Source: Ligustrum vulgare
Lineage: Eukaryota > Streptophyta > Magnoliopsida > Lamiales > Oleaceae
Length of the DNA: 64,000 nt
Direction: 5' to 3'
Assembly (NCBI GenBank): GCA_963555705.1
Contig: OY743182.1
Span: forward strand, 50,472,592 to 50,536,591
In this document: positions 1 to 23,101 of the stretch, piece after piece
How the letters are laid out: each line of letters begins with the position of its first letter
How positions within the stretch are numbered: the stretch's first letter is position 1
Program-made: the position numbers and the translations under genes
Notes under the pieces: generated by a model
The model's database searches: none
Seen by the model: only the letters and a program-made list of their open reading frames with translations
Told to the model about the DNA's origin: nothing

Positions 1-175
1 TCAAAGTATTCCCTATAGAAAAAGGTCAGTCACTGTCCACCACCAACTTTTGCAGCAAAAAGAATCCTTCAACAAAACAACAATTACGCATCATTCCGAG
101 GGCAATAGCACGTTTGCAAGTCACTCCCCGTTGAGCTTAAGAGTCATTAATCAATCAAGAAGCTTGAGTATAATA

Positions 176-9640
<9,465 letters not shown>

Positions 9641-11090
9641 GAGCATGTTTTTACAAAAATTTTCTAAATTCCATTTTCAAGTTTCAACCATGCATTTTAA
9701 TGAGACGTATCAATATTCACACTTTTTAAATATACATTCTACAAAAAATTCAAAATTCATCCAAAAATTTCTACACTAAATAGACTCCTAAGAACATCTC
9801 AAATGTATTCCATTGATTGAGGCTGAAGTGATAATTAAATAGACGAATTTCTAAAGAACGTGAATAAATAGATAGAAGTTTAAAATTTACTCTCCAATGG
9901 TTCATTCCACATTTAAACATCTTTGATTATGTGACATTTTTTAAAATTTAAAATTAATAACTCATTTTCAAAATAATTAAAATAATCTTAAGTTTTCCGT
10001 TATTATAAAATATAAATGTTGTTTTTTTTTAACTAATATTTTTATATAACTTTATTTAGCGACAATTTTTTGTTGATAAATTAAATTAATTGAAAATTCA
10101 TATATTTTTTTAAATTATTAATCTTAAAAACAATGTTTATTAGTCAAACTTTTTAGTTTAAAAAAATAAAATTTATTCCAATTTTTTGGATGTCCTAGTT
10201 ATGAAAGCAAACTTCCAAATTTTGAACTCCCAATTTTTATTTTATTTTATTTTATTTTAAGAACTTCTAGATTTAACTTTATTTTACTATAGTTAGAATA
10301 ATTTTAATAATAAAAAAAAAAACTTACAATTTTGAACTCCAAGATTAACGTCTTTTATATTTATAGTTAAAATAATTATAAAATTAAATAAAATGCCGAG
10401 TCATCAAGTCCTACGGAACGTGTATATCTAGATGAAGCATCTCATGTTTTCTATTTTTTTAAAGTAAAATCAGCTTAACATTGTAATATATGAAATGCAT
10501 TAAAGAAACATTTAAATATATTTATCTTTACTCCAAATTATCCACTGAGCCAGAATTTTTACATATTATCATTAATTGTTGAGAAATTAACTCAAACCTT
10601 TCAATTGTTTCCGTATTTTAAACACAAATGAGCTTGTAAAGATTAAGTTTCATCTTAAAACTACATGTGTGACTTGCTGAAACATAGAATATCCAGGTTA
10701 TCACCAAAAGTGCTTTCCACCTTCCTGCTATTGTAAGTGGCTCCCAATTTTTGAAATTAAAATTTTATATTAGACCATTCTAACATATTGAATGTAGGAA
10801 TCTTCTCTATCTATTCTTACCAGTTTAACTATTTCATTAATTTGAAAGAAATAATAATAATAATCGAGACATCGTCGTGGTACTTAGAAATACCAATGTG
10901 GTATCAGTCCATCATTCAATATAAGGTGGTGATTGCACTGATGACAGGATATGCTCTCCTTCTTTACATATAATAATCAATTACTGAACGTGATCATTAG
11001 TATCAAGGCAGCATGAACCTTCTTTTGGTTGGCATAATATCCTGAAGCTGATAATCCATTACTGCATTGGTCTTTATTTTTATTAGGAAT
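9641..11090. other. AT-rich intergenic DNA
   Basis: Nothing coding is recognised. 9650-9920 has short words (ctagagcatg, aacatctcaaatg) that resemble MITE ends, but I could not pair the termini. 10,000-10,400 is almost pure A/T with poly-A and poly-T runs. Confidence 0.4.
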
Positions 11091-11094
11091 CATT

Positions 11095-11309
11095 TTCAAG
11101 GAAGGTATCAGTTCCATAACCTGACTTCACTGCAACCAATGCATAGGTATCAGAAGCAAGCTCAACATTTTTGTAAATGCTACAACCACCAAGAAGGGTA
11201 CCCCACACTGCATAGATTTCACAGGCCCTTGTGCTTCATCCAATAATCCAGCACCGCTCAAGAGATCTACAGTACATCCATAATACTCTATCGTTGGCTG
11301 ATTCCCCAA
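11095..11309 (-). pseudogene. Pentatricopeptide-repeat (PPR) protein fragment
   Basis: Read on the minus strand from 11,309, the frame gives QPTIEYYGCTVDLLSGAG then LLDEAQGPVKSM. This matches the C-terminal PPR/E-motif region of plant PLS-type PPR proteins (consensus IEHYGCMVDLLGRAGLLDEA). After GVPF the similarity moves to another frame (WGTLLGGCSIYKNVELAS), so there is at least one frameshift. No upstream PPR array and no DYW domain are visible. This is a small decayed fragment, not a gene. Intact relatives act in organellar RNA processing. Confidence 0.7.
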
Positions 11310-11559
11310 GTTTCAGTCATACACTAGAAGTAATGTCGCCTCCAAATTCGGCTTCATACATACTATAGTATGAGATACAACCCCTGTTATGGCAACCCAA
11401 GTTATCATTCACTCATCTGTTCCATCAAGAACCAGACGATGGCTGAGGCTATCCCTATTAGTGATTGCAAGTTTCAATCTGATGTCTGCTCCTAATCCTA
11501 TTGACGATGGCTTTACAGACTCTTACATGAATCTGAAGCGAGTGGTTGCTACTTAGTTA

Positions 11560-13900
11560 TGAGTTCTTGCCGGAATGGAAGCCTTAGGAACCATTATACA
11601 TGTAGACTGACATGGAAGTTTTGAAGAATCCACTCCGAATTTTTTAATTCTGTGTTTTGCATATGTGACGAAACTGAAATCTCGATATCCATATCTCCAT
11701 GTGACCTTTTTTGAATTATTGATTGGGTTTCAATTATGACTATGGAGGTTGTAACTGATTCCTTGTTTTTCCCAATTAATAAATTTCCATTTTTTGCTCC
11801 TATAATTTAGGATGACATATTTGTAATTCATCTAGATCAGGATGACATTTCTAAAATAAAGATATTCATTGTGGCAAATAGAAAAATGAAGTTTCATCAT
11901 GTGGCATCAGTGCAACTTCTACCCTTTTTTGATAAAAAATTTGGGGATTAATTAGACTCTACACTAGTTCCTTCAATCATTCTTAGATAAATACATTATT
12001 TAAAAACTATTTTGAAAAATACCAAATTCTATGATAGAGAGTGTATTATTTGATTGACCTCATTAATTATAAAACATATTATTTAAGGATGTAGTTACCA
12101 TTTATTTAGGAGATTAAATTAGGGGTGTAATTACATTTAAAATTAGCTAATAATATGAAAATTACAATTATTAAATTAGTTTATTAATATGATAAATCAT
12201 TTTTTAGATCGGATGTGATATTACAAGCCATCTAATTTAATTAAAACCACATGCAATTTACCATACATTGAACTGGTGATACAAGAAATTTAATCGATAA
12301 AATCATATATCACCTTCTGAATTACATCAAATGTAATGTTTTACAAATATTAAGTAATTGCATGGAATGTAATATTGCGAGCAACTCCAACACTTACACT
12401 ATATATTACATCCATTGTAATATTACATTTAGCGACACTATATAATACTCTATGGATTTATGAGGCAAAATTACATGCACAATAACCTTTCAATGAGTTT
12501 AATTTCACTTTATCTACTATTACAAGCTCTGTAATGTAATTAAAATACAATCATTTTGTAATATTAGATACATTGTAATGACAACATGTATTACAAAACA
12601 TTACACGACATGTAATATTAGTAGCAAATAATGTAATATTACATAAAAATGACAGAGATTAATCAGCACACAAATATAGAAGGTGGTAATCTGCCAATAA
12701 AGGAAACGTGTGACTAAATTTCAGGATATTTGAAAATTCCTAATTTAATTAGCTAAATAATTGATAATAATTTTCCTTAATAAAAGGATTTTCGATTAAT
12801 CTTGTCAATCAAATGTTATATTCTCTCTCTTCAAAATTCGGTATTTTTCTAAAGTTATGACAAGAAATCCAATAATATTATGAATAGTTTGAAAATCGGG
12901 TATTTTTCAATTACAGTACATTATATCTAAGTAGTTTTGTAATTTGCCCAAAATTTGGACTCAAAAACAGGATCAAAGCTGGATCAAGGCTCAACTAGAG
13001 CCCATTCCAGTCCAGTCAAGCCTTGTATCCGTCTCAGGATGTAGAACCAACCAATTCAACCACAAATGTGGGCTTCGTAGAAATTTTTTCGACATTTGGA
13101 TTATCTACGTTGTTTTTAAAAGTTTTATAAAGAAACTCTAATAGATTTATATGTTTTTATCAAAATCGCTTTTACATAATACAAATGCCTTGCATCAGAA
13201 GAGTTAAAGCACTAGTTATGATAAGGACAGAAGAACATGGTCGTGCTTGGAAGTTTTCAAAGTCCTTGCAAGTTGCAACACACTCTCACTAATCCTCCTT
13301 CAAACCCCAAAACAAATTTTATAATATAAAGAGTGTTCTTCTTATTGTTTAAAAAAAGTTTTTTCTAAATAAATAGTGATTTTTAGAAGATTTGATGATT
13401 AAAATTCGGTTGAAAAATAAAATATTGTGAACTTAACTTTTAATATATAATTAATATTGGATATTGTAGAAAAAGTAGAAAATGAAAACCAAACAAGAGC
13501 AAAAACAAAAGGTAATTAATAAACATGTTTATCATAAACATTATGTCCATATTTGGTATTGATAAAAATCAGATTTTTAATATATTTTAATAAAAGTTGA
13601 CGAAATGTGTAATTGAAAAGTTGTATGTCCCATAAAATGTGCTGTTAAGATTAAATGTTGATTTTGAATTTAGATTAAAATTTGAGTTTTTAGTATTATC
13701 AAACAGGGGCTATATTACTTTCCAAAATAAAAATAAAATAAAATAAAACAAACAAATAAACAGTGGCTATATTTTTTAAACTACTTTTTATTTTTAATTA
13801 TACAAATATTTTTTTAATCATATTTCAAATTCATTTTTACGAACAAAAATAAGCCGCCAAGGCAGTTCACAAGCTCAAGTCTTTCTCATTTCATCACACT
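11560..13900. other. AT-rich intergenic DNA with ATTACA/TGTAAT clusters
   Basis: No gene seen. From about 12,070 to 12,660 the words attaca, tgtaat and their complements recur at high density on both strands without a fixed period, which suggests an old palindromic or self-amplified element. 12,780-14,000 is ordinary AT-rich DNA leading into the AHL promoter. Confidence 0.5.
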
Positions 13901-14406
13901 TTTTGTCCTTACTGATGAGTTCCTCGTTGTATCCCAATACTAATAAAATCTAGGGTTTTAGGCTCTTTTTTTCTTGATTTGCTTTCACATGTGGTTCAAG
14001 AAGTGTAAAAGTCTGCGCAACTCTTGATTTTCTACAATTTCAGAATAGCGAATGTGGGTTCTGATCAATTAATCAGGTTCTAGATTCTACTTTAATGGGT
14101 TTCGCTTTTTTGTTTTCTGTTACTTTTAAGGCCTGAAATCTTTCCATTTTTTTCAATTTATATACTTTTCCTGTAATTGATGTAAAACCCATGTTAAATC
14201 TCTGTTAAAATATTCATTTTTTTTTTTAATTTTTTTTTTTTTATTTTGGGGTTAAGTTTATCAAGTTATTGCTCCTTGGGATTGTTATTCTATTTAGTGG
14301 GTAGATTTTGTATTTGTAGAGTCCAACGCGTGAGCAGGCTGTGATTTTACGTTACATATTTCATAAAAATTGGATCTTCGGTGGAATTTTCCAAGTAAAT
14401 GAATGG

Positions 14407-17011
14407 ATGGAAGGGAAGGGAAGGGAAGTGATGGCATTAAACGGTTCAGCTTCATATTACCTCAATGGAGGAGGGATTGGTGGTTCAGGGATTGGTCCTA
14501 ATGCTCCGGCCGGTGGCGGGTCTGGGATGCAACAGACTGGTGGGTTCCATACCCCTCCTGGTTTCAAGACCTCTTCAGTTCCCAACTTCTTACTGCAGCC
14601 CAATGCAGGGGTCACTGATCGTTATCTGAGCGGCTCAACATTCCATGTTGAGAATCTGTCACCATATTATCCTCATGCGATGAGCACGGTTGCAGCCTCT
14701 AGCGTGACCCCGGGCATTGATTCAGGGAAGAAGAAGAGGGGTAGGCCCAAGAAATATGGTCCTGATGGGGCTAATACGTCTTTAGCATTGTCCCCTCTTT
14801 CTACTTCCATGCCTTCCTCAGGGACGGTCACACCAGGGGAAAAGCCACGCAGAGGGAGACCTCCAGGGACTGGATGGAAACAGAAACTTGCCCCACTTGG
14901 TAAATTTTCTAAATTATTGTGGCTTTTACATTGATTCGTAAAGTGTTGTATGTGCAGTGTGCTAGATTAAGTTAAATTGTTGTCTTCCTTATTAATCAGA
15001 AACAGTTTCTATATTGTTCTTTATAGTATGTTCTCTTTGTCTGCATGGTAAGAAACACCGTCATCCCAAAAAAATATGTTTGAAAATAATGGATGTGTTT
15101 CTTTCAAAGAGGAAAAGCATTTTGAAGGGTATAACTTTTAACAGAGGATATGGTGCCCATTGTCCCATTTTAAATGTGGAATTTTTACTTTCTTGCCTGC
15201 AAGATGCCGTTTGTGGGACATTGGGAATCTTTTACTCGGAAATTTGGAATAATTGTTATTATTGCATACAAACTGAGGAGGGGATATAGAACCAGGTCTC
15301 CAACCAACGAAAATATGTAGTAAAAATTTAACCATTCTAGTTTGCTAATACATATCTATTAATTTTTATTTTTTTAATGATCTAAGAAAATGATGTTCTT
15401 AGTCTGGTAATTTCGTTGGGCAGGTGAATGGATAAACAGCTCAGCTGGACTAGCTTTTACACCTCATGTCTTGCAGATTGGAATTGAAGAGGTATGCTAC
15501 AAACCTGCCTTTTTTGGAGCATTACTAAGATAGCTGCTCAGGATCTTCTTTTGTCTGATCCTGACAAGGTTTTGAATAAGATACCTGCTGTGCACTTTGA
15601 TCTGATATAAAATTTGTATTCTTAGAATTGTGATAGTATTTTCTGAGGCATGTGTGTAATATGGTCGATGACATGGTTTCTTGAGTTCTTACATGATTTA
15701 GTTGGACGTTTTTTAATTATTATTAGTATATGAAACATCTAAGCACTCAATTTATAATGCTAAAGTTTGCGTGTATATCATGTGCTATTGTGGTGAGTGC
15801 ACCAATGATTTTTGCTGTCACTAACACACCGGTAAGAGAATTAGCCCCTGTTTTAATAACAAGTCAAGGTCAATAAATAATTTTAACCACACATTTTATC
15901 AATTTTTATCAAAATCTACTAAAAAAATTTTAATTTATACCAAACAGGGGCTTAATTATGGCTTTCTTCTGCAGGATATTGCTGCCCAAGTATTGGCATT
16001 TGCGCAACAGAGACCAAGAGCTTTATGCATTTTATCGGCTAATGGATCAGTTTCCACAGTAACACTCCGGCAACCTGTAACTTCTGGCTGCACTGTTACT
16101 TATGAGGTTGATGCACTTCTGGTCCTTTTATTGTGCACATGCACTTATATTCAGCTTGATGGAAACATTTTACCCTTCAGTTTTAAAACTGGTTAGCAAT
16201 TAACTTGCAATCATAGTCAAACTCTGCAACTAGATTGAGGATTACTAGTTAAGTGAGATATTTTTTCTGATCTATACCTTGCACTAAATCATATTTAAAA
16301 TGGAATAGATTTATGGACTTATTATTGAAGAACATCTTGCCTTCATTTAAGTGAACTTACATGAATTTGTCACTTTCTTTCAGGGCCGTTTCGAGATACT
16401 ATGTTTGTCAGGTTCTTACTTGGTTTCAGAAGGTGGTGGTCGCAATCGGACTGGTGGTATTAGCATTTCAGCTTGTAGCCCTGATGGGCATATTTTTGGG
16501 GGTGCCATAGGTGGTCAGCTCATATCAGCAAGCCCAGTGCAGGTTTGTATTTGATTGTCCTGTTCATAGGTTAATTTCCCTCCTAATGAGTGAGAGCCCA
16601 CAAGCAAAATCTAATTTTTTGTCTAGATTTAATATTCATTTTATCTACTGATCTGATGTCAGCATCAAATATATTGAAGCCAATGAAAATTATTATTCAA
16701 AGCAGCACACTGCACCTTAAGCATCTTCTGCTTTCTTTGTGCAGTATTGTTGAGTACATAAAATAATGAATGTTCTGTAGGTAGTTGTTAGCAGTTTTGT
16801 GTATGGTGGTTCTAAGGCAAAGAGCAATGCAGAGTTCGAATCACAAGACGAAAGACATCCAGCCGACCAGTCTGTTGAGAAATCGTTAATGCCAGTTGGT
16901 GCTGCTCCCGGTCAAAACTTCGATCCTAATTCTGCAACCGGAATTTGGCCATCAGGCTCACGGTCGAATGTGAAAAACCATCAATCTGATATTGACTTGA
17001 TGCGTGGGTGA
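14407..17011 (+). CDS. AHL: AT-hook motif nuclear-localized (AHL) protein, two AT-hooks plus PPC domain
   Basis: Coding exons 14407-14899, 15424-15491, 15975-16106, 16384-16542 and 16781-17011, all GT-AG and in frame, give 360 aa. AT-hook 1 (KKKRGRPKKYGPDG, about residue 107) and AT-hook 2 (EKPRRGRPPGTG, about 144) bind the minor groove of AT-rich DNA. The PPC/DUF296 domain (about 165-300) includes EWINSSAGLAFTPHVLQIGI, RPRALCILSANG and RFEILCLSGSYL. PPC domains trimerise and recruit transcription factors at matrix-attachment DNA. The C-terminus DIDLMRG and the start ...MALNGSASYYLNGG resemble the two-hook AHL9/AHL10 group of Arabidopsis. I chose the ATG at 14,407 because relatives have a few residues before MAL.GS.SYY; the ATG at 14,431 is an alternative. 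The 3' end is triplicated (see 16,995). Confidence 0.93.
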
Positions 17012-17439
17012 TACCAGATGCAGTAGAGACAGCAATTCTGTATGTAAGTGTTGTTGTAAATGAACGGCGCCAGAAGATCAATCAGCGTGAAGCCCTCGAG
17101 TAGGTGTCGAGGGTCGTCCTAACGTGTAGCAAAACGTTCTCTTCTTGGTTCTCAAGTAGCAGTAGTAGATGGTTTCGGTTGTTAAGGGAACTATATTTGT
17201 AGAAAGTCTAGCTTGCTTTTTTTTTTTTTAAACCTGAAATCACTTGATGCGTGAGTGATACCAGATGCAGTAGAGACATATCAATTCTGTATGTAAGTGT
17301 TGTTGTAAATGAACGGCGCCAGAAGATCAACCAGCGTGAAGCCCTCGAGTAGGTGTCGAGGGTCGTCCTAACGTGTAGCAAAACGTTCTCTTCTTGGTTC
17401 TCAAGTAGCAGTAGTAGATGGTTTCGGTTGTTAAGGGAA

Positions 17440-18862
17440 CTAGTAATCACACCCGTGCGATGCACGGAATAAATAATATTTATTGAATAAGTTGTAAAAA
17501 TACAATGTCCGATAAAAATAGTACAATAAAAAAATAATAATAATAACTTGCATACACAAATTGTGAATAATTTGTAATTTCATTTCTCCTTATAAGATTT
17601 CTTACTTTAATGCATAAATTGTATATTCAATATACAATAAAATAAAAAAAGTTATGAATTGCATTATTTTTAACAGTTAATTGTTCATTCTCTAGTTTCC
17701 TTAGTTTATTTATTCATATAGAATTGATTATCCAAAAATAATTTTTTTTAATATTCATTCACAACCACATATTATTTAAAAACTAATTTTTCACAATTGC
17801 ACATATTACTTTTTAACTACACATTCTAAAAAAGAAAATTAATTTTTAACCAGTCAATTGATTGATTTGACAATTATTTTATTTTTTATACTACCTTCCC
17901 ATTTTCAATCACACATTTGAAATCATTTCTGTAGTTTATATCAAACTTACTTCTATTCAATGGTTTCAAATACAACGTGACATTTTATTTTTCACCAAAT
18001 ATTGAAAATTGCCATGTTACATACACACACACAAAATTATTTTTTATGCATGTTAAATAACTGTATGGACCATATTTTATTTTTAAATAGAATAAGTTTG
18101 ATAAAACCTTATATTTTTATTTTCTATAGAATTCAATGAATTAATTGTTAAAGCCTGTAGTATATATTTTACAAATTGATGTTATTTTAAATTTATAAAA
18201 ATTAAAAAATAGATAAATGAACAAAATGAGTAAATTTATAAAATTAATTTTAAAATTACCAAAGAGTTTATCGAAACCTGAAGTTGTAGAAATTAAAATG
18301 ATTCAATTGAATTTACTTAGAAAGATATGATATCTATTATTTCTTTTAATTTGATAAGAAAAAAGATTTGAAATTAATCATTTATGTCAAATTGAGGTTA
18401 GGTAAGAAATGATAAATATCATTTATGACTTAGATGAGATAAATTAAAAAGATTGGATATTGAAAAAAGTAAAAAGTATAGGTAAAACTTTTACCTTTAT
18501 TATTTGAGGCAATTTTATGAATGATATATTTAGAGTTTGCTCTTATTTGTTAACTTGTATTAAACTTCTTGTTAAGATCATGAATTTGACACCTATATTG
18601 CATATTTTTTTTACTTCAAAATATTACAATAATTATTAAAAGAATAAAGATAATATACAATTTGACTTTTTTAATAGATTTTTTATTTTTTACAAATCAA
18701 TAAATCATTTATTACATGTCACCTATAATTAATTTTGCATTAATTGAAGTTTCCTAATTCAATTATTTAAAATAATTAATAAAATTACAAAGTTTCCTAA
18801 AATAGCAGGTAAAAATTGCGAGAAACTATGTGTGAATTTTTTTGGCTGCTATATTATTATTA
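17440..18862 (-). mobile_element. Non-autonomous Helitron, array unit 1
   Basis: Plus strand begins A|CTAG then, after a short gap, the palindrome cccgtgc-gat-gcacgg. In the minus orientation this is the Helitron 3' terminus (hairpin a few bases before CTAG, then host T). The interior is AT-rich and closely matches unit 2 along its length (for example gacaattattttattttt). The 5' TC end is not clean because unit 2 abuts it. Confidence 0.8.
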
Positions 18863-20308
18863 CTAGTAATCGCACCCGTGCGATGCACGGAATATATAAT
18901 TAAAAATTATTTATTAAATAAGTTGTAAAAATACAATGGCCGATAAAAACAACACAATAAAAAAAATAATAATAACGTGCATGCACAAATTGTGAATAAT
19001 TTGTAATTTCATTTCTTCATATAAGATTTCTTACTTTAATGTATAATAGCGTATTCAATACAAAAAAAAAAAAAAAAAAAAGGTTATGAATTGCATTTTT
19101 TTAAAAGTTAATTGTCCATTCTCTAATTTTCTTAGTTTAATTATTTATATAGAATTGATTATTCAAAAATAATTTTTTTTTAATGTTCATTCACAACCAC
19201 ATTATTTAAAAACTAGTTTTTCACAATTGCACATACTACTTTTTAACCACACATTCTAAAAAAAGAAAATTAATTTTCAACCACTCAATTGATTGATTTG
19301 ACAATTATTTTATTTTTTATACTACCTTCTTTCACTTTCAATCACATATTTAAAACTATTTCTATAGCATATATCAATATCAAACTTACTCCTATTCAAT
19401 GATTCAAATACAATGTGACATTTTATTTTTCACCAAGTATTAAAAATGGTCATGTTACACACACACACACACACAAAAACTATTTTTTGTGCCTGTTAAA
19501 TAAATGTATTAACCATATTTTTATTTTTAAATAATATAAGTTTGATAAAATCTTATATTTTTATTTTCTATAGAACTCAATGAATTAATTGTTAAAGTCT
19601 ATAGTATATATTTTACAAATTGACGTTCTTTTAAATTTATAAAATTAAAAAATAGAGAAATGAACAAAATGAGTAAAATTATAAAATTAATTTCAAAATT
19701 ACCAAAAAATTTATCGAAATCTAAAGTTGTAGAAATTAAAATATTTTAATTGAATTTACTTAGAAAGATTGGATATCTATTATTTCTTTTAATTTGATAA
19801 GAAAAAATATATGAAATTAATCATTTATGTCAAATTGAAGTTATGTAAGAAAAAATAGATATCATTTTATGATTTAAATGAGATAATTAAAAAGATTGGA
19901 TATTGGAAAAAGTAAAAAGTATAAATTAAACTTTTACCTTTATTATTTGAGACAATTTTACGAATGATATATTTAGAGTTTGTTTTCATTTATTAGCTTG
20001 TATTAAACTTCTCATTAAGATCTTGAATTTGATATCCATATTGCATATTTTTTTACTTCAAAATATTACAATAATTATCAAAAGAATAAAAAGAATATAA
20101 AATTTGATCTATTTATATATTTTTTATTTTTTACAAATCAATAAGTCATTTATTATATGTCACCTATAATTAATTTTGCATTAATTGAAGTTTCATAATT
20201 CAATTATTAAAATAATTAATAAAATTATAAAGTTTCCTAAAATAGCAGGTAAAAATGGCGGGAAACTATGTGCGGATTTATGTGACGGCTATGTTGTTAT
20301 TATATATA
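18863..20308 (-). mobile_element. Non-autonomous Helitron, array unit 2
   Basis: Starts CTAG at 18,863 with the same cccgtgc-gat-gcacgg hairpin. It is nearly collinear with unit 1, with small indels and a poly-A tract at 19,061-19,080. Units 1 and 2 look like copies of one family inserted one into the end of the other. Confidence 0.8.
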
Positions 20309-20439
20309 CTAGTGAATCATCCCGTGCGATGCACGGGAAGAAACGTCTAAATAAAAATAATTCGATTCGAAATTAAATGAATCCTTAAACAAAATAAATA
20401 ACATTCACAAATAAGATATAAGTTCATCATTTATTAATT

Positions 20440-20660
20440 TCATGTATAAACATCAACCTTTTAGGGAGAAGTCATACATGCGAAAATAATTGTGCCTGAC
20501 TCTTATTGATAGTCATGATATATGACACCATCAATGAAAATTGTTTTTTTTTTAAATCTAATAAGTATCCTAAAATTCGAATGGCTCAACGACATCCTTG
20601 GAATAAGGAACTTGTGTCCTGCATTACTGTCAGATAGAATTTGACCTTATAGAATATGAT
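20440..20660 (-). pseudogene. Helitron RepHel (Pif1-like helicase) C-terminal fragment
   Basis: Minus-strand translation gives GHKFLIPRMSL, then in a nearby frame SYIMTINKSQAQ and LLPKRLMFIH. These match the conserved end of plant Helitron helicases (VFIPRM.L, ..AMTINKSQGQ, YLP..VF.HGQLYVA). Stops and frameshifts separate the blocks, so it is dead. It supports the Helitron assignment independently of the termini. Confidence 0.72.
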
Positions 20661-21636
20661 CGTCAAGTTTTGTAACGATTATTCACTATCTTCTCAAACC
20701 AAAAATTCACCTTGCAAAATGAACACTTAAATGTAGGATCTCCAGTATTCATATACTCTGAATATTCAAACAATAGATGAAAAAGTTAATAATAGAGATC
20801 ATGCATATAAAAGATAAAATTCAATATTTTGATCATTGATAATGAAAAACAACATGTATAATAATAATAAAAAAAAATTGCGAGGTTGACAAAGATATTG
20901 CATTTAATTTATGATATTTTAGGTTTTCAGTATTTATACAACGTTATTATTTTCTGATTGAAATTATAATTTAGTATTGATCATCTCAATTTTTAGTTAA
21001 GTAAATTGGGAGACAATTTATATATTATTGTGAAAAAATATAATAAAATTTGAATTAAAATATAGCAAAGAATATCTTGGTATGGTTAATTACTTTTTAA
21101 AATTTTAAAATTAACAGTTAGGACAAAAACCATTAATAACTATATCATTTCAAACAATATAGATAAATTTGTTAACCGTTAATGTTAAAAAATGTGATAT
21201 GAGACTTTTTGAAATAAAAAATTAATTAAGAATTAAATTTAATTGTCATTGAAATAATTTTGATAAATAATGCAATATAGGAAAAAACTTTAATATGTAT
21301 ATGTAATAAATAACTTAAAAATAGGATTTAGTTATAAAAATTTCAATACAACGTGATTTATAAAAATACGAATGTGTATAAATTTTAAATATAATTTTAA
21401 TTGAGAATTTGACATTAGATCTGTATGACTGACCAAAATATTTATCCATAAAATTAAGACCAATAAAATATCACAATTATTATAAAAAATTAATTACGTA
21501 TTAAATGTAATTATCTATAAAAAATATTTAATAATACGCTATAAAAAAGAGCTCCAATTTTTAGATGTATTAAATAACTAAAAATAAGATTATTTATAAA
21601 AAAAACTATAAATATGATGTGATTTATAATTTAGTA

Positions 21637-21808
21637 CTCCCTCCGTCTCATAAAGATAGTTCTCTACTCATTTTCACACAGATTAAGGACAAAAATGAAT
21701 ATAAAATATTAATTTCATTCTTAAAAAATAAAGTAGACTATCTTTTTTAGACGGACAAAAAAAAAAAAAAAAAAAAAATAGTAGACTATCTTTGTAGGAT
21801 GGAGAGAG
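21637..21808. mobile_element. Stowaway-like MITE inside Helitron unit 3
   Basis: Terminal inverted repeats ctccctccgtctcataaaga and its diverged complement at the right end, flanked by TA on both sides (21,635-21,636 and 21,809-21,810). 172 bp, no coding capacity. CTCCCTCCGT ends with a TA target are typical of Stowaway (Tc1/mariner) MITEs. An internal poly-A run lies at 21,759-21,778. Confidence 0.85.
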
Positions 21809-23101
21809 TATTATCTATTAATAAAATTTTCTCATAATTTTTAACTGAAAATTTTACTTTGGATTTGTATAACTGAACACAAATTTTTATTTGTAACATT
21901 GAAAACGTTAGAATAACACTTTTTTTTATGAAAAGAGAGATTTCGATACAAAAAAAAAGCCAAATATAAATAAGTAAAACCAAACAAATTATCGTTCTTA
22001 TATCATAAAAAATAAAAAAACAACTTCTCGGTAAAAGCAAATTTAAAAAAAATAATAATTCTAATTTCTTGTTTTTATTATTTTTTATACAATGTGATAT
22101 ACAATTTCATCAAATATATATACTGGCCCATGAATAATATGTTTTTTCTTCACTCAACGGCCGAAACCATTAACATATCTATCTAACCCAAAGCTATTCT
22201 AAATAGCTCAACATTAGTTAACACATTGCAACCCCAACAGATAAATCTAGAACATAATATAAATAGACTATTAACAAATCCTCTTATTAGTCCAAAATAA
22301 TTTTGCATTCTATATTGTTTTCGAAGCTTTCTCTACAATATTATTTTTTTAATATTTTTTCTTTTTTGTCAGAAACTCAAATTTATGTTCAACGACTCAA
22401 AATATCACAGGTCTTGAAGAAAAGAGTAGTGACAATCCTATTTACTTTTTCAAAAAATAATTTACGATTTTTTATTTTCAACTGGTTTGTAATATTAATA
22501 ACTAATAAGCATTACCACAGCACCAGAAATTTTGAATCATAAAACGTGATAAATAGAAAGTGGAGTAGATGGACCATGTTAAACAGTACACATTTTTTCA
22601 AAGAAATAATCATTTAATTGAATTTTTTATTATTGTGTATATCTTCATAATAATTATATATAACAGAAATGAAAGAGGTTGTATATCGGGAAATGGAAAA
22701 AAAAAAGATATAGAAAACAAAAAAGAATAAACAGATTTTGAAAAAGGGGAAAAAAATCAAATAAATTCTGAAAAAGCGAAAAAGGGAAAAAACTGACTTT
22801 CCAGTGTAATTAGGCGGCGAAAAATAGAAGTCATATAAACACAATAAATATTGAAGAATGTATGTAGACGTCAGCGATTTTGAAAATAATAAATAAATAT
22901 TGAAGGCCCAACTATTTTTGAGGTGTGTTTTGAAGTTGATTATTGGATGAGAGATGAGTAGTGTGAACATGATAAATATTGAAGTCCCCAAAAAATTGAA
23001 AAAAATAAATAAATAAATAGTTAAAATCTGCACATAGTACAAGAGTTTTGGAGAGAAACAGTGAAGTTGACTGAGGTTGACTCAGCTACTTTTATATATT
23101 A

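Larger units (their letters stand above)
20309..23101 (-). mobile_element. Helitron, array unit 3, with helicase remnant
   Basis: CTAG at 20,309 followed by the hairpin tcccgtgc-gat-gcacggga. It carries a Helitron helicase remnant near its 3' end and a Stowaway-like MITE at 21,637. The body is collinear with unit 4, including the shared stretch 22,290-23,100. Confidence 0.82.

Noticed and set aside
11389..11556. 55-codon plus-strand frame starting at an ATG, beside the PPR fragment (ends SYMNLKRVVAT)
   Set aside because: No recognised family, no gene context, and overlapping a decayed area; length is within chance for open frames.
17208..17465. 85-codon minus-strand frame across the AHL 3' repeat
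   Set aside because: It is the reverse of duplicated 3' UTR sequence and recurs with each unit; not a gene.
22614..23042. 142-codon hydrophobic minus-strand frame (many Phe/Leu), with a similar one at 25,171-25,422
   Set aside because: Produced by A/T-rich Helitron sequence; Phe/Ile/Leu/Lys-rich composition is what random poly-A/T gives.
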